Notes: generated from the letters alone by a model not told the origin. Positions 1-6,906 are shown, numbered from the stretch's first letter. The stretch: DNA of 10,178 nucleotides from an uncultured Oscillospiraceae bacterium (GCA_947522735.1 CANNTZ010000077.1:1-10178); one strand, 5' to 3'. Translations and numbers: made by a program.

Positions 1-51
1 AACGCTGCGCAACAGCAAACGTAAGAAACCGTCGCTTGCGCCGGTTTCGCC

Positions 52-85
52 CGCGAATATATCTGCGGGCATTGCCCACCGCCGC
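52..85 (+). repeat. imperfect direct repeat, copy A
   Basis: This segment matches 151-184 at 27 of 34 positions with a fixed offset of 99 bases. The shared core is TATATCTGCG (58-67 and 157-166) followed by a TGCCC-rich stretch. The copies are too diverged and too few to name as a known repeat family. Whether it is a dispersed genomic repeat or a local duplication cannot be told from the window. Confidence 0.4.
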
Positions 86-150
86 GTGAATAAGTTAACG
101 AAACCGATAACGTAAGGTCCCCGCAACGCAAAGCGTGAGGACGACCGAAC

Positions 151-184
151 CGCGGCTATATCTGCGAGCGCTGCCCGCCGCGGC
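151..184 (+). repeat. imperfect direct repeat, copy B
   Basis: Second copy of the segment at 52-85, with the same TATATCTGCG core and seven substitutions over 34 positions. It is flanked by CCGCGG at 150-155 and again at 177-182, so this copy can fold differently from copy A. Confidence 0.4.
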
Positions 185-232
185 CGGGCAATGGGTAAAA
201 TTTGTACTGACGTCTCATTTTTTGCGTGAGGC

Positions 233-261
233 TTGAAAGCGACTATAGCGGGTGCTATAAT
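233..261 (+). promoter_or_regulatory. sigma-A promoter for the TIM-barrel gene
   Basis: TTGAAA at 233-238 and TATAAT at 256-261 are separated by exactly 17 bp, and the -10 box is extended (TGC directly before it). Transcription would start near 268, leaving a leader of about 30 nt that contains the AGGAGG ribosome binding site at 282-287. This is a near-consensus vegetative promoter. No operator-like symmetry overlaps it. Confidence 0.75.
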
Positions 262-296
262 TTATAAAAACGCAATAGCGTAGGAGGTCGATCATT

Positions 297-1223
297 ATGA
301 AAATAGCTACAACCACTGCTGATTTTGAGGAATACGTACCCAGCAGGGACGACGTTTGCCACATACTTCCCATGCTTCATGACAGCGGCTTTTACCATGT
401 CGACGTAAACATGTACCGCTCCAATTTTGCCGGCTCGTCGGTTGCCGAAAACAGGTGGGAGCGCTGGGCTGACGAGATTGCCGAGACCGGCGCGCGTCTC
501 GGGATGGATTTTGTGCAGGCTCACTCCTCCGACACCGTCTTTGACGCCGGAGAAAAGTACGACTACGACCTTGAGTGTGTGCGCCGTGAAATACGCGTCT
601 GCCAGAAGCTCGGCATCCGCGGCATGACCATACACGCGCTATATAAGCCGAACACCACCCGCGAGGAATTTATGCAGGCGAACGTCGCCTATTATACCGA
701 GCTACTCAAGACTGCCGAGGAGACCGGCGTGATGGTGTATACCGAGAACACCTGCACCAGAAACTGCCCGACCTATTACCTTGTCACCGGCAGCGACATG
801 AACGAGCTGCGCGAGCGCCTTGGCAAGCACCCGCTGTTCGGCTTCTGCTGGGACGTCGGCCACGCCAACGTACAGCGCCTCAAGCAATATGATGAGATCG
901 TGACGATGGGCGACGGGCTTCAGGCGTTGCACATCCACGATAACTTCTTCGACGACACTCACGGCCAGCCCTATTGCGGCAACTGCGGCTACGACCCCAT
1001 CATAAAGGGGCTCATCGACATCGACTACAAGAACTATTTCACCCTCGAGGCTTACTCCCTCCCCAGCCCGAAGAGCTTTCTTGGACGTCCCTCCCTTGAA
1101 AAGGACGGCGTCGTCTACGACAAGCTCACAACGCTGCCGCTCTCGCTCAAGATACGCTCCGAACGCCTTATGCTGGATGTCACGCGGTACATGCTTGACA
1201 CCTACAACTGCCTTGAGGAGTGA
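297..1223 (+). CDS. sugar phosphate isomerase/epimerase-like TIM barrel protein
   Basis: Predicted cytoplasmic enzyme of 308 residues in the xylose isomerase-like TIM-barrel (AP endonuclease 2) superfamily, whose members isomerise or epimerise sugars, inositol derivatives and related polyols. The metal-binding pattern of the fold is visible in order: E150 in VYTENT, D186 and H189 in CWDVGHAN, H212, H214 and D215 in LHIHDN, and E251 in FTLEAYS. QAHSS near residue 75 and MTIHALY near 110 are the expected strand ends carrying active-site histidines. The start is fixed by AGGAGG at 282-287, nine bases before the ATG. It is a single-gene unit with its own promoter and a terminator at 1281-1349. 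The substrate cannot be read from sequence. It is followed by a PHP phosphoesterase, but that gene has a separate promoter, so a shared pathway is only a possibility. Confidence 0.88.
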   Translation: MKIATTTADFEEYVPSRDDVCHILPMLHDSGFYHVDVNMYRSNFAGSSVAENRWERWADEIAETGARLGMDFVQAHSSDTVFDAGEKYDYDLECVRREIRVCQKLGIRGMTIHALYKPNTTREEFMQANVAYYTELLKTAEETGVMVYTENTCTRNCPTYYLVTGSDMNELRERLGKHPLFGFCWDVGHANVQRLKQYDEIVTMGDGLQALHIHDNFFDDTHGQPYCGNCGYDPIIKGLIDIDYKNYFTLEAYSLPSPKSFLGRPSLEKDGVVYDKLTTLPLSLKIRSERLMLDVTRYMLDTYNCLEE

Positions 1224-1280
1224 TTTTTTCGGTCGCTCCGCGGCGTTGACTGGCGGAGGACTATGGATTCTTGCATTTTT

Positions 1281-1349
1281 TGCAGCCCGTTTGCAGCGCG
1301 TCCGGAGAACTTTTTGGCGCTGGTTTTTGCAGACGGGCTGTATTTTTTT
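1281..1349 (+). terminator. intrinsic terminator after the TIM-barrel gene
   Basis: CAGCCCGT at 1283-1290 pairs perfectly with ACGGGCTG at 1333-1340, and a T-rich tract (one A, then seven T) follows at 1341-1349. An inner pair, CAGCGC with GCGCTG, extends the hairpin. This is a convincing Rho-independent terminator, and it separates the upstream gene from the PHP gene, whose promoter begins at 1359. Confidence 0.8.
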
Positions 1350-1358
1350 GCCGCCCGA

Positions 1359-1387
1359 TTGATTTGGCCGCACAGGGGTGCTATAAT
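1359..1387 (+). promoter_or_regulatory. sigma-A promoter for the PHP gene
   Basis: TTGATT at 1359-1364 and TATAAT at 1382-1387 have a 17-bp spacer, and TGC directly precedes the -10 box. The predicted start near 1394 leaves a short leader with AGGAGG at 1406-1411. The promoter begins only ten bases after the upstream terminator's T-tract, so the two elements form a compact unit boundary. Confidence 0.75.
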
Positions 1388-1419
1388 ATTGGTAAAATCA
1401 GCCACAGGAGGACAACTTT

Positions 1420-2226
1420 ATGGAATACCGCCTCAACCAGGATTATCACATTCATTCCAAGCTCTCGCTCTGCTCCAGCTGCGACGAGCAGCTTCCTTGC
1501 CACATTCTCCAATACGCCGAGGAAAACGGCTTTGAGCAGATCTGCCTGACCGACCACTTCTGGGACTCCTCCGTTCCGGACATGAGCGACTGGTACCGCA
1601 TCCAAAATTACGACCACATCGCTCAGTCGCTGCCGCTGCCGCAGTCGGACAAGGTCTCGTTCAAATTCGGCTGCGAGACCGACATGGACAAAAACTTCCG
1701 TATCGGACTTGCCCGCGAGCACTTCGATCTTTTTGACTTCATCATCATTCCGACGACGCACATGCACATGCTTGGCTTTACGATCGACGCAAAGGACGAC
1801 ACGCTCGAACGCCGTGCGCAGCTATACGTCAAACGCTTTGCAAAGCTGCTGGATATGGATCTGCCGGAAAACAAGGTCGGCGTCGCGCACCTTGCCTGTG
1901 ATCTGACTGCGCCGAGCTGGGACGGCCACATCAAGCTGCTTGATATGATCCCGGACAGCACCTTCATCGAGCTTTTTGACGGCGCAAGGCAGAAAAAGCT
2001 CGGCATTGAGCTGAATATGTTCGTCCAGCACTACAGCGCGGAGGAATTTCCGCACGTCATGCGCCCGTTCGTCATCGCAAAGGAGCGTGGCTGCAAGTTT
2101 TATTTCGGCAGCGACGCGCACGAGCCTAAGGAGCGCGTCCGCGCCAAGGCGGATTTCACCACGATGCGCGACTATCTGAAGCTTGAGGAGAGCGATCGGT
2201 TCACTCCGTGCGTATTCGCAAAATAA
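1420..2226 (+). CDS. PHP-domain phosphoesterase, histidinol-phosphatase-like
   Basis: Protein of 268 residues from the polymerase and histidinol phosphatase (PHP) superfamily, metal-dependent phosphoesterases with a distorted TIM barrel. The multinuclear metal-site motifs appear in order: HIH (H10, H12), TDH (D45, H46), E86 in GCETD, H114 in PTTHMHM, H157 in GVAHL and the terminal DAH (D232, H234). All expected ligands are present, so the enzyme should be active. The length fits stand-alone PHP hydrolases of the HisK type. However, there are no histidine biosynthesis genes nearby, so histidinol phosphate as substrate is not supported; a sugar or nucleotide phosphate is equally possible. AGGAGG at 1406-1411 sets the start. 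The next gene follows after 67 bp with no terminator seen, so it may share this promoter. Confidence 0.88.
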   Translation: MEYRLNQDYHIHSKLSLCSSCDEQLPCHILQYAEENGFEQICLTDHFWDSSVPDMSDWYRIQNYDHIAQSLPLPQSDKVSFKFGCETDMDKNFRIGLAREHFDLFDFIIIPTTHMHMLGFTIDAKDDTLERRAQLYVKRFAKLLDMDLPENKVGVAHLACDLTAPSWDGHIKLLDMIPDSTFIELFDGARQKKLGIELNMFVQHYSAEEFPHVMRPFVIAKERGCKFYFGSDAHEPKERVRAKADFTTMRDYLKLEESDRFTPCVFAK

Positions 2227-2293
2227 GCTCTCCGCCCATCGGAAGTCTAAGCGTTCTCCGGAAATTGACTGGGCCTGAAAGGAGATACCGGCT

Positions 2294-2710
2294 GTGTATA
2301 AGGAGCTGATTGAAGGCCACCTCCCAAACAACGAATTTATAAGGCCTCAGCCGCCCGCTGCTCCGGAGCAGATAGAAAAAGCCGAGGTCGAGCTCGGCTG
2401 CGCCTTTCCCGGAGAACTCCGGGAGCTTCTCTCGGAGGTAAACGGCGATAGATATCTGTGCTTTTCCTGCCGAGAGATTGTTGAAACCAACAAATCCGTT
2501 CGGGAGGCGCTGGCGGGATGTTATGACGGGCTGGAAAAGCTTCTGTTCGTCGCGCAGAACGGCTGCGGAGATTATTACGGCTACGAGATACGCGACGGCG
2601 GTTGCGTAAGCGGACGCATTGTCCTGTGGACGCACGAAACAAACAAAACGCGCACGGCGGCCAAATCGCTTGCAGAAATGATAACGAGATATTATGCGGA
2701 TGAAATCTGA
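2294..2710 (+). CDS. SMI1/KNR4 (SUKH) family protein
   Basis: Protein of 138 residues with the N-terminal signature of the SMI1/KNR4 (SUKH) fold. Residues 20-52 run from a Pro-rich lead into a helix (QIEKAEVELG), then FPGELRELL and the typical VNGD turn, followed by strand-rich sequence with GDYYGYEI near residue 95. Bacterial members are small cytoplasmic proteins, often immunity proteins of polymorphic toxin systems, while others are of unknown role. It has no signal peptide or membrane segment. The start is GTG, chosen because AAGGAGA at 2278-2284 sits nine bases upstream and no ATG is available in frame. It lies 67 bp after the PHP gene with no intervening terminator. No toxin gene is visible in the window, so the immunity role is not supported by context. 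Confidence 0.75.
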   Translation: MYKELIEGHLPNNEFIRPQPPAAPEQIEKAEVELGCAFPGELRELLSEVNGDRYLCFSCREIVETNKSVREALAGCYDGLEKLLFVAQNGCGDYYGYEIRDGGCVSGRIVLWTHETNKTRTAAKSLAEMITRYYADEI

Positions 2711-3201
2711 AGGCGAACGGCGAGCAGAGAGGCGCCGCGTCTTTGCCGAAGCTTATTATCCGCGCCGCAGGACAGACTCAGGCTCTGTATTGCGCCGGGC
2801 TTTTCGAAAAAAGCAGAGGGCGTCCGCGTTGATCGGAATATTATAATTTGTAAAGGCGCGCGCAGCATTAAGCCTTGCGATAAATGCAAAAAGAAAAGCA
2901 AGACGGAGAATAGCCTCCCACGGCATGGAGCCGCGGCTCAAAAATATCTCCCACACAAAAACGCCCGTCGCATGCCAAAGCCGTCCGGGCTTGTCGCCGC
3001 GCACTCGCCGGCTCACTGCCGCAAATGGGATACGTCTTAATCGCCTCTCATTTGCGGCAGCGAGCTGCGAGCGCAAAGAGCCGGTAAAAGGCCGCGCGTA
3101 ATATTCGCCGCGAAAAATGAAAACCGTACCCCGCGCTGTGCATAACGCTGCGGCGCGGGCACAAACTACTCCCGAAGAAGCTTTTCGAGAGGTGTTTTTT
3201 T
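2711..3201. other. 490-bp stretch without a convincing gene
   Basis: No plus-strand frame looks coding. A 106-codon minus-strand frame (2756-3076) starts with TTG, lacks a ribosome binding site and resembles no family I recognise. The stretch contains the hairpin element at 2999-3074, a second hairpin with CCCGCGC (3130-3136) and GCGCGGG (3153-3159), a small hairpin GCTTTT/AAAAGC near 2800-2815, and an isolated TATAAT (2842-2847) without a good -35. No clear promoter for the aminotransferase gene was found in it. It may hold a non-coding RNA or a degraded repeat. Confidence 0.5.
2999..3074. repeat. long imperfect inverted repeat
   Basis: GCTCACTGCCGCAAATG at 3011-3027 is the reverse complement of 3049-3065 except for one position, which can still form a G-U pair in RNA. 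The stem continues inward for three pairs (3028-3030 with 3046-3048) and outward after a small internal loop, where CTCGC (3004-3008) pairs with GCGAG (3067-3071), and then GCG with CGC. No T-tract follows on either strand, so it does not look like an intrinsic terminator. It could be a structured RNA, a REP-like palindrome or the remains of a small mobile element. Confidence 0.65.
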
Positions 3202-4383
3202 ATGATAGAGTTTTCGCCGCCGGATATCGGCTCTCAGGAGATAGAGGAGGTCTGCGCGGCGCTGCGCTCGGGCTGGATAACGACAGGCGAGCGGGTGCTG
3301 GAGTTTGAGCGTCGCATTGCCGGACGCACCGGCGCGAGCGGCGCGGTGTGCATGTCGTCGGCCACGGCAGCCCTGGAGCTGACGCTTCGCATGCTCGGCA
3401 TAGGCGAGGGCGACGAGGTGATAATCCCGGCTTATACCTACACCGCCACCGCCGCCGCGGTGCTGCACACAGGCGCGCGCCCGGTGCTTGCGGATTGCGC
3501 GGAGGACTCCTACCTCATCTCGCCGGAGCGTGTGGCCGCGCTGCTGACAGAGCGCACAAGAGCTGTGATTCCGGTGGACGTCGGCGGCGCCGTCTGCGAC
3601 TACGACGCGATATACCGCGTTCTCGGCGCGCAAGGCGGCTTTGAGGCGCACGGCGAGCTTCAGGAGGCGCTCGGACGTCCGGCGGTGATAGCGGACGCGG
3701 CGCACAGCTTCGGCTCGCGCAAAAATGGCCACGAGAGCGGCTGGTTTGCGGATTTCACCTGCTTTTCATTCCATGCGGTGAAGAACCTGACAACCGCCGA
3801 GGGCGGCTGCGTCGTCTGGAGGGAGCGCGAGGGGCTGGAGACAGAGAGGCTGCGCCGGAATTTCCGGCTGCTGTCCCTGCACGGTCAGACGCGGGACGCG
3901 AGAGAAAAAACCTCCGGCGGCTGGGAATACGACGTCGTGCTGCCCGGCTGGAAGTGCAACATGACCGATATCCAAGCGGCGATGGGGCTGGCGCAGCTCG
4001 AGCGCTACAACGGTCTGCTGCGCCTCCGCCGCCGCCTTGCGGACGTCTACGACGCGGTGATCGACGGGCGTATGCCGGTGCTGCGTCACAGCGGCGAGGG
4101 CTTTGAATACAACCGTCACCTCTATATGGCGTCGCTTCCTGAAAACGTCCGGCGCGACGACGTTATCGCCGCAATGCGGGAGCGAGGCGTCGTTTGCAAT
4201 GTACACTTCAAGCCTCTGCCGCTGCTTTCTGCCTATCGCCGGCTCGGCTACGACGCGCGCGGCGTACCGAATGCCGTCGGGCGTTACCGTCGGGAGATAA
4301 GCCTGCCTATCCACACGCGGATGACCGAGACCGACGCGGAATATGCCGCAAAAGCTCTCTGCGGACTGGTTTTCGGCGGATAA
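3202..4383 (+). CDS. DegT/DnrJ/EryC1/StrS family sugar aminotransferase
   Basis: PLP-dependent aminotransferase of 393 residues, fold type I, from the family that transfers an amino group from glutamate or glutamine to keto groups of nucleotide sugars. Visible motifs are SSATAALEL (residues 52-60, cofactor phosphate contacts), PAYTYTATA near 75-83, D165 in DAAHSFGS (contacts the PLP ring) and the Schiff-base lysine K194 in FSFHAVKNLTTAEGG. Near residue 235 the family motif for the second domain begins, followed by NMTDIQAAMGLAQL. The length is typical. The start has GAGAGGTG at 3187-3194, eight bases upstream. No nucleotide-sugar dehydratase, glycosyltransferase or flippase lies nearby, so the sugar substrate is unknown. 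It resembles the group annotated as UDP-4-keto-sugar aminotransferases (ArnB/PseC-like), which is a family-level statement only. Confidence 0.9.
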   Translation: MIEFSPPDIGSQEIEEVCAALRSGWITTGERVLEFERRIAGRTGASGAVCMSSATAALELTLRMLGIGEGDEVIIPAYTYTATAAAVLHTGARPVLADCAEDSYLISPERVAALLTERTRAVIPVDVGGAVCDYDAIYRVLGAQGGFEAHGELQEALGRPAVIADAAHSFGSRKNGHESGWFADFTCFSFHAVKNLTTAEGGCVVWREREGLETERLRRNFRLLSLHGQTRDAREKTSGGWEYDVVLPGWKCNMTDIQAAMGLAQLERYNGLLRLRRRLADVYDAVIDGRMPVLRHSGEGFEYNRHLYMASLPENVRRDDVIAAMRERGVVCNVHFKPLPLLSAYRRLGYDARGVPNAVGRYRREISLPIHTRMTETDAEYAAKALCGLVFGG

Positions 4384-4386
4384 ATA

Positions 4387-4395
4387 TGCTATAAT
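4387..4395 (+). promoter_or_regulatory. extended -10 promoter for rlmA
   Basis: TGCTATAAT, an extended consensus -10 box, begins four bases after the aminotransferase stop codon. The hexamer 17 bp further upstream (TGGTTT, 4367-4372, inside the aminotransferase coding end) is a poor -35, which an extended -10 can compensate for. A transcript starting near 4402 would have a leader of about 23 nt carrying GGAGGG at 4413-4418. Confidence 0.55.
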
Positions 4396-4424
4396 GTTGT
4401 TATCTGACCGAGGGAGGGCGCGCG

Positions 4425-5264
4425 ATGAGCCTTTTTGTCTGTCCGGTCTGCGGCGGCGAGCTGCAAAATGACGACGGGCGGTATTTCTGTGCAAAAAAAC
4501 ACAGCTTTGATATGGCGTCGGAGGGCTACGTGAATCTGCTGACCGCCGACAGGCGTCACTCGGCATCTCCGGGGGACGACAGGGCGATGGCGCGGGCGCG
4601 GCGAGACTTTCTCGACAAGGGCTATTACGACGCGCTCAGGCAGGCGCTGTGCGGGGAAATAACGCTGCGCGCCAGCCCGGACGGGCTTGTCCTGCTCGAC
4701 GCCGGGTGCGGCGAGGGCTATTATACCTCCGGCATCCGTGACGCGCTCGCAGCCGCCGGGATACCCGTGCGCGCCGCAGGCATTGATATCTCCAGGGAGA
4801 TATTGCGCGCGGCGGCAAGGCGTGAGAGGCGCACGGCGGAAAACCGCATAGAATATGCCGTTGCGTCGTCGTTTCATCTGCCTCTCGCCTCCAACTCGGT
4901 CGATATTCTGCTCGACTGCTTTTCTCCTCTTGCGCTGGACGAGTTTTCGCGCGTGCTGCGCCGCGGCGGATACTTCGTCTACGTCGTCCCCGCCGCCGGG
5001 CACCTGTGGGAGCTGAAGCGTGCGGTCTACGACGAGCCTTACAAAAACGCGGAGAAGGACACGCCCTACAACGGCTTTGACTACAACGCGGTACGCGAGG
5101 TCAAAACGCGCATCCTCCTCGGCTCTAACGAGGACATAATGGCTCTGTTCACAATGACTCCGTATTTCTGGCGCACGCCGCGGGAGGGCGTGGAGCGGCT
5201 GAAGGCGCTCCAAACGCTTGAAACGGCGGCCGAGTTCCGGATACATATATTCAAAAAACGCTGA
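4425..5264 (+). CDS. rlmA: 23S rRNA (guanine-N1-)-methyltransferase, RlmA type
   Basis: Protein of 279 residues matching RlmA/RrmA-family methyltransferases, which use S-adenosylmethionine to methylate N1 of a guanine in the helix 35 region of 23S rRNA (G745 in the E. coli type, G748 in the Gram-positive TlrB type). The N-terminal zinc ribbon has ligands C6, C9, C22 and H26, directly followed by the family hallmark FDMASEGYVNLL. The PGDDRAMARARRDFLDKGYY stretch near residues 46-65 is also characteristic. The SAM site is LLDAGCGEGYY with D92 and the glycine loop G94-G98. The Firmicute background suggests the G748-type activity, which in TlrB contributes to tylosin resistance, but sequence alone does not settle which guanine is modified. 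It has its own extended -10 promoter and probably shares a transcript with the HAD phosphatase 14 bp downstream. Confidence 0.9.
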   Translation: MSLFVCPVCGGELQNDDGRYFCAKKHSFDMASEGYVNLLTADRRHSASPGDDRAMARARRDFLDKGYYDALRQALCGEITLRASPDGLVLLDAGCGEGYYTSGIRDALAAAGIPVRAAGIDISREILRAAARRERRTAENRIEYAVASSFHLPLASNSVDILLDCFSPLALDEFSRVLRRGGYFVYVVPAAGHLWELKRAVYDEPYKNAEKDTPYNGFDYNAVREVKTRILLGSNEDIMALFTMTPYFWRTPREGVERLKALQTLETAAEFRIHIFKKR

Positions 5265-5278
5265 CACGGGAGGTCAAG

Positions 5279-6076
5279 ATGAAAAAACTCGAGGAAATAA
5301 AGCTTTTTCTGCTGGATATGGACGGCACGTTCTATCTTGGCGACAGGATATTTGAAGGATCCTACCGCTTTATGGAAAAAATAAACGCGTCTCCGGATAA
5401 GGATTATCTTTTTCTGACCAACAATTCCTCCAAAAACCGCTTTACATACGCCCGCAAAATATCCCGCATGGGCGTCGCGACGCCGGAGGAGAAAATTTTC
5501 ACCTCCGGAGAGGCGGCGGCGATATCGCTGGCGCGCGAGCAAAGGGCCGCGGGCCGCCCTCTGCGCGTCAGCGTGACCGGCACGCCCGACCTCGAACGGG
5601 AGATCGACAACGCGGGACTTCTGCGCACCGACAATGCTCCCGACGTCGTGCTGCTCGGCTTCGATACCACCCTTACCTACCAAAAGCTGTGGACGCTCTG
5701 TGATCACGTGCGGGCCGGCGTGCGCTATATCGCCACCCATCCCGATTTCAACTGCCCGACCGAGACCGGCTATATGCCGGATATCGGCGCGATGATAGCC
5801 TTCGTCGAGGCGTCCACCGGACGCCGCCCGGACGAGATCATCGGCAAGCCGTATGCCGGCATCGCAAGAGCGGTCGCGGAAAAGACCGGCGTCGCGCTCG
5901 AGGACATGGCGATGGTGGGCGACAGGCTCTATACCGACATCGCGCTCGGCAAAAACTCCGGCATCACCTCCATCATGGTCAAAACCGGCGAGAGCACCGT
6001 CGAGGATGTGGAAAAGGGCGATATCAAGCCGGATTACATTCTGGACGAGATAGGCGAGCTCGCACGGTATATCTGA
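5279..6076 (+). CDS. HAD-IIA family sugar/glycerol phosphatase (NagD-like)
   Basis: Haloacid dehalogenase superfamily phosphatase of 265 residues, subfamily IIA (NagD, AraL, phosphoglycolate or p-nitrophenyl phosphatase relatives). All four catalytic motifs are present: D13 and D15 in LLDMDGTFY (nucleophile and acid/base), T47 in FLTNNSS, K190 in IGKP, and D215 and D220 in MVGDRLYTDI (magnesium ligands). The C2-type cap domain lies between motifs II and III. Members dephosphorylate a range of sugar phosphates and metabolic side products, so the true substrate is open. A strong GGGAGGT ribosome binding site precedes the ATG, and the gap to rlmA is 14 bp, so the two are almost certainly co-transcribed. 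The next gene has its own promoter. Confidence 0.9.
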   Translation: MKKLEEIKLFLLDMDGTFYLGDRIFEGSYRFMEKINASPDKDYLFLTNNSSKNRFTYARKISRMGVATPEEKIFTSGEAAAISLAREQRAAGRPLRVSVTGTPDLEREIDNAGLLRTDNAPDVVLLGFDTTLTYQKLWTLCDHVRAGVRYIATHPDFNCPTETGYMPDIGAMIAFVEASTGRRPDEIIGKPYAGIARAVAEKTGVALEDMAMVGDRLYTDIALGKNSGITSIMVKTGESTVEDVEKGDIKPDYILDEIGELARYI

Positions 6077-6085
6077 AAAGCGCGA

Positions 6086-6114
6086 TTGCAAAAGCACGCG
6101 TATTATGCTATAAT
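6086..6114 (+). promoter_or_regulatory. sigma-A promoter for the PIG-L pair
   Basis: TTGCAA at 6086-6091 and TATAAT at 6109-6114 have a 17-bp spacer, with TG-C directly before the -10 box. The predicted start near 6121 gives a leader of about 44 nt ending in the GAAGGA ribosome binding site (6155-6160). No terminator for the HAD gene was seen before it. Confidence 0.75.
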
Positions 6115-6164
6115 GTAACCATACGGCGACTGGCCGAATTTGCAGGAAAAGAGAGAAGGACGGC

Positions 6165-6866
6165 ATGAACATTCTTGCGGTGGCAGCGCACCCCGACGAC
6201 GTTGAATACGGCTGCGGCGGCACGCTGCTCAAATATAAAAAGCAGGGGCACAGCATCTTCATCGCATACACCACCAGCGGCAACACCGGCTCCAACACGA
6301 TGAACGACCCGTTCGTGATTGCGACGACGCGCGAGGCGGAAGCGATGCGCGCAGCGGAGATCTATGACGCGAGGGTGCGTTTTCTGCGCAACAACGACGA
6401 GCGGCTGCCGGACACCGACGAGACCCGTTCGCAGGTGCTCGACGCCATGCGCTGGGCAAACCCCGACGTCATATTCACCCACAGCAGCACAGACGAAAGC
6501 CCCGACCACGCCACGACCTCCAAGCTCGTGCGCAGCATGATGCTCTCGCTCCCCGGGCGCAACCAGCGCGCCCAGCTCCCGCCCATCACCAAAAAGCCCA
6601 CCCTTTTCCTTTGGGAAACCGACAACGGCGTGGATTATCTGCCAACTATATACGTCGATATCTCGGAGGAGCTGGAGGACAAGCTGAAGGCTCTCGCCTG
6701 CTTTGACAGCCAAGAGGACTGGATGGACGTTTTCGGCGCGGATCTTGGCGGTGACGTGCGGATAATGGCGGAAATGCGCGGGATGCAGTACGGCTGCAAA
6801 TACGCCGAGTGCTTCACCCCGTTCATGATACACGGCTATATGCCGAACTACAAGCTGCTTCCCTGA
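6165..6866 (+). CDS. PIG-L family deacetylase, first tandem copy
   Basis: Protein of 233 residues of the PIG-L/LmbE family, zinc-dependent hydrolases that remove N-acetyl groups from N-acetylglucosamine-containing substrates or other small amides. The N-terminal AHPDDVE motif supplies zinc ligands H9 and D12 with D11 as general base, and the third ligand is H115 in ESPDH, by comparison with MshB-type enzymes. No signal peptide is present, so it should be cytoplasmic. Residues 71-100 (VRFLRNNDER and following) are nearly invariant with the second copy. It is not flanked by a glycosyltransferase of the bacillithiol or mycothiol pathways, so I do not assign BshB or MshB. The preferred start has GAAGGA four bases upstream. 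It is the first gene of a two-gene unit behind the promoter at 6086-6114. Confidence 0.9.
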   Translation: MNILAVAAHPDDVEYGCGGTLLKYKKQGHSIFIAYTTSGNTGSNTMNDPFVIATTREAEAMRAAEIYDARVRFLRNNDERLPDTDETRSQVLDAMRWANPDVIFTHSSTDESPDHATTSKLVRSMMLSLPGRNQRAQLPPITKKPTLFLWETDNGVDYLPTIYVDISEELEDKLKALACFDSQEDWMDVFGADLGGDVRIMAEMRGMQYGCKYAECFTPFMIHGYMPNYKLLP

Positions 6867-6906
6867 CGATTTCCCGGGATAATTATAACCTTTCAGGAGG
6901 AAAAAT

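Larger units (their letters stand above)
1..232. other. gene-free stretch with short hairpins
   Basis: No reading frame here looks like a gene; the frame open from the left edge gives about 37 basic residues before a stop, with no recognisable character. Two perfect short inverted repeats sit side by side: GAAACCG (25-31) with CGGTTTC (42-48), and GCCCGC (49-54) with GCGGGC (65-70). CATTGCCC (70-77) can also pair with GGGCAATG (186-193), which could close a larger fold. The stretch lies upstream of the promoter at 233-261, so it is not the leader of the next gene. It may be the 3' end of a transcript that starts outside the window, or simply intergenic DNA. I could not match it to a known RNA family. 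Confidence 0.4.

Noticed and set aside
2842..2847. TATAAT as a possible promoter in the 490-bp gap
   Set aside because: No acceptable -35 hexamer lies 16-18 bp away on either strand, and no gene or RNA follows that would use it.
2756..3076. 106-codon minus-strand frame in the gap before the aminotransferase
   Set aside because: It begins with TTG inside the hairpin, lacks a ribosome binding site, stays open far upstream in frame and matches no family I recognise. It may be a translated repeat, but I cannot support it as a gene.
5081..6298. 405-codon minus-strand open frame opposite the HAD phosphatase
   Set aside because: It is the antisense shadow of well-supported plus-strand genes, spans a gene boundary and a promoter, has no ribosome binding site, and shows no family resemblance. 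Long antisense frames are expected with this GC-rich codon use.
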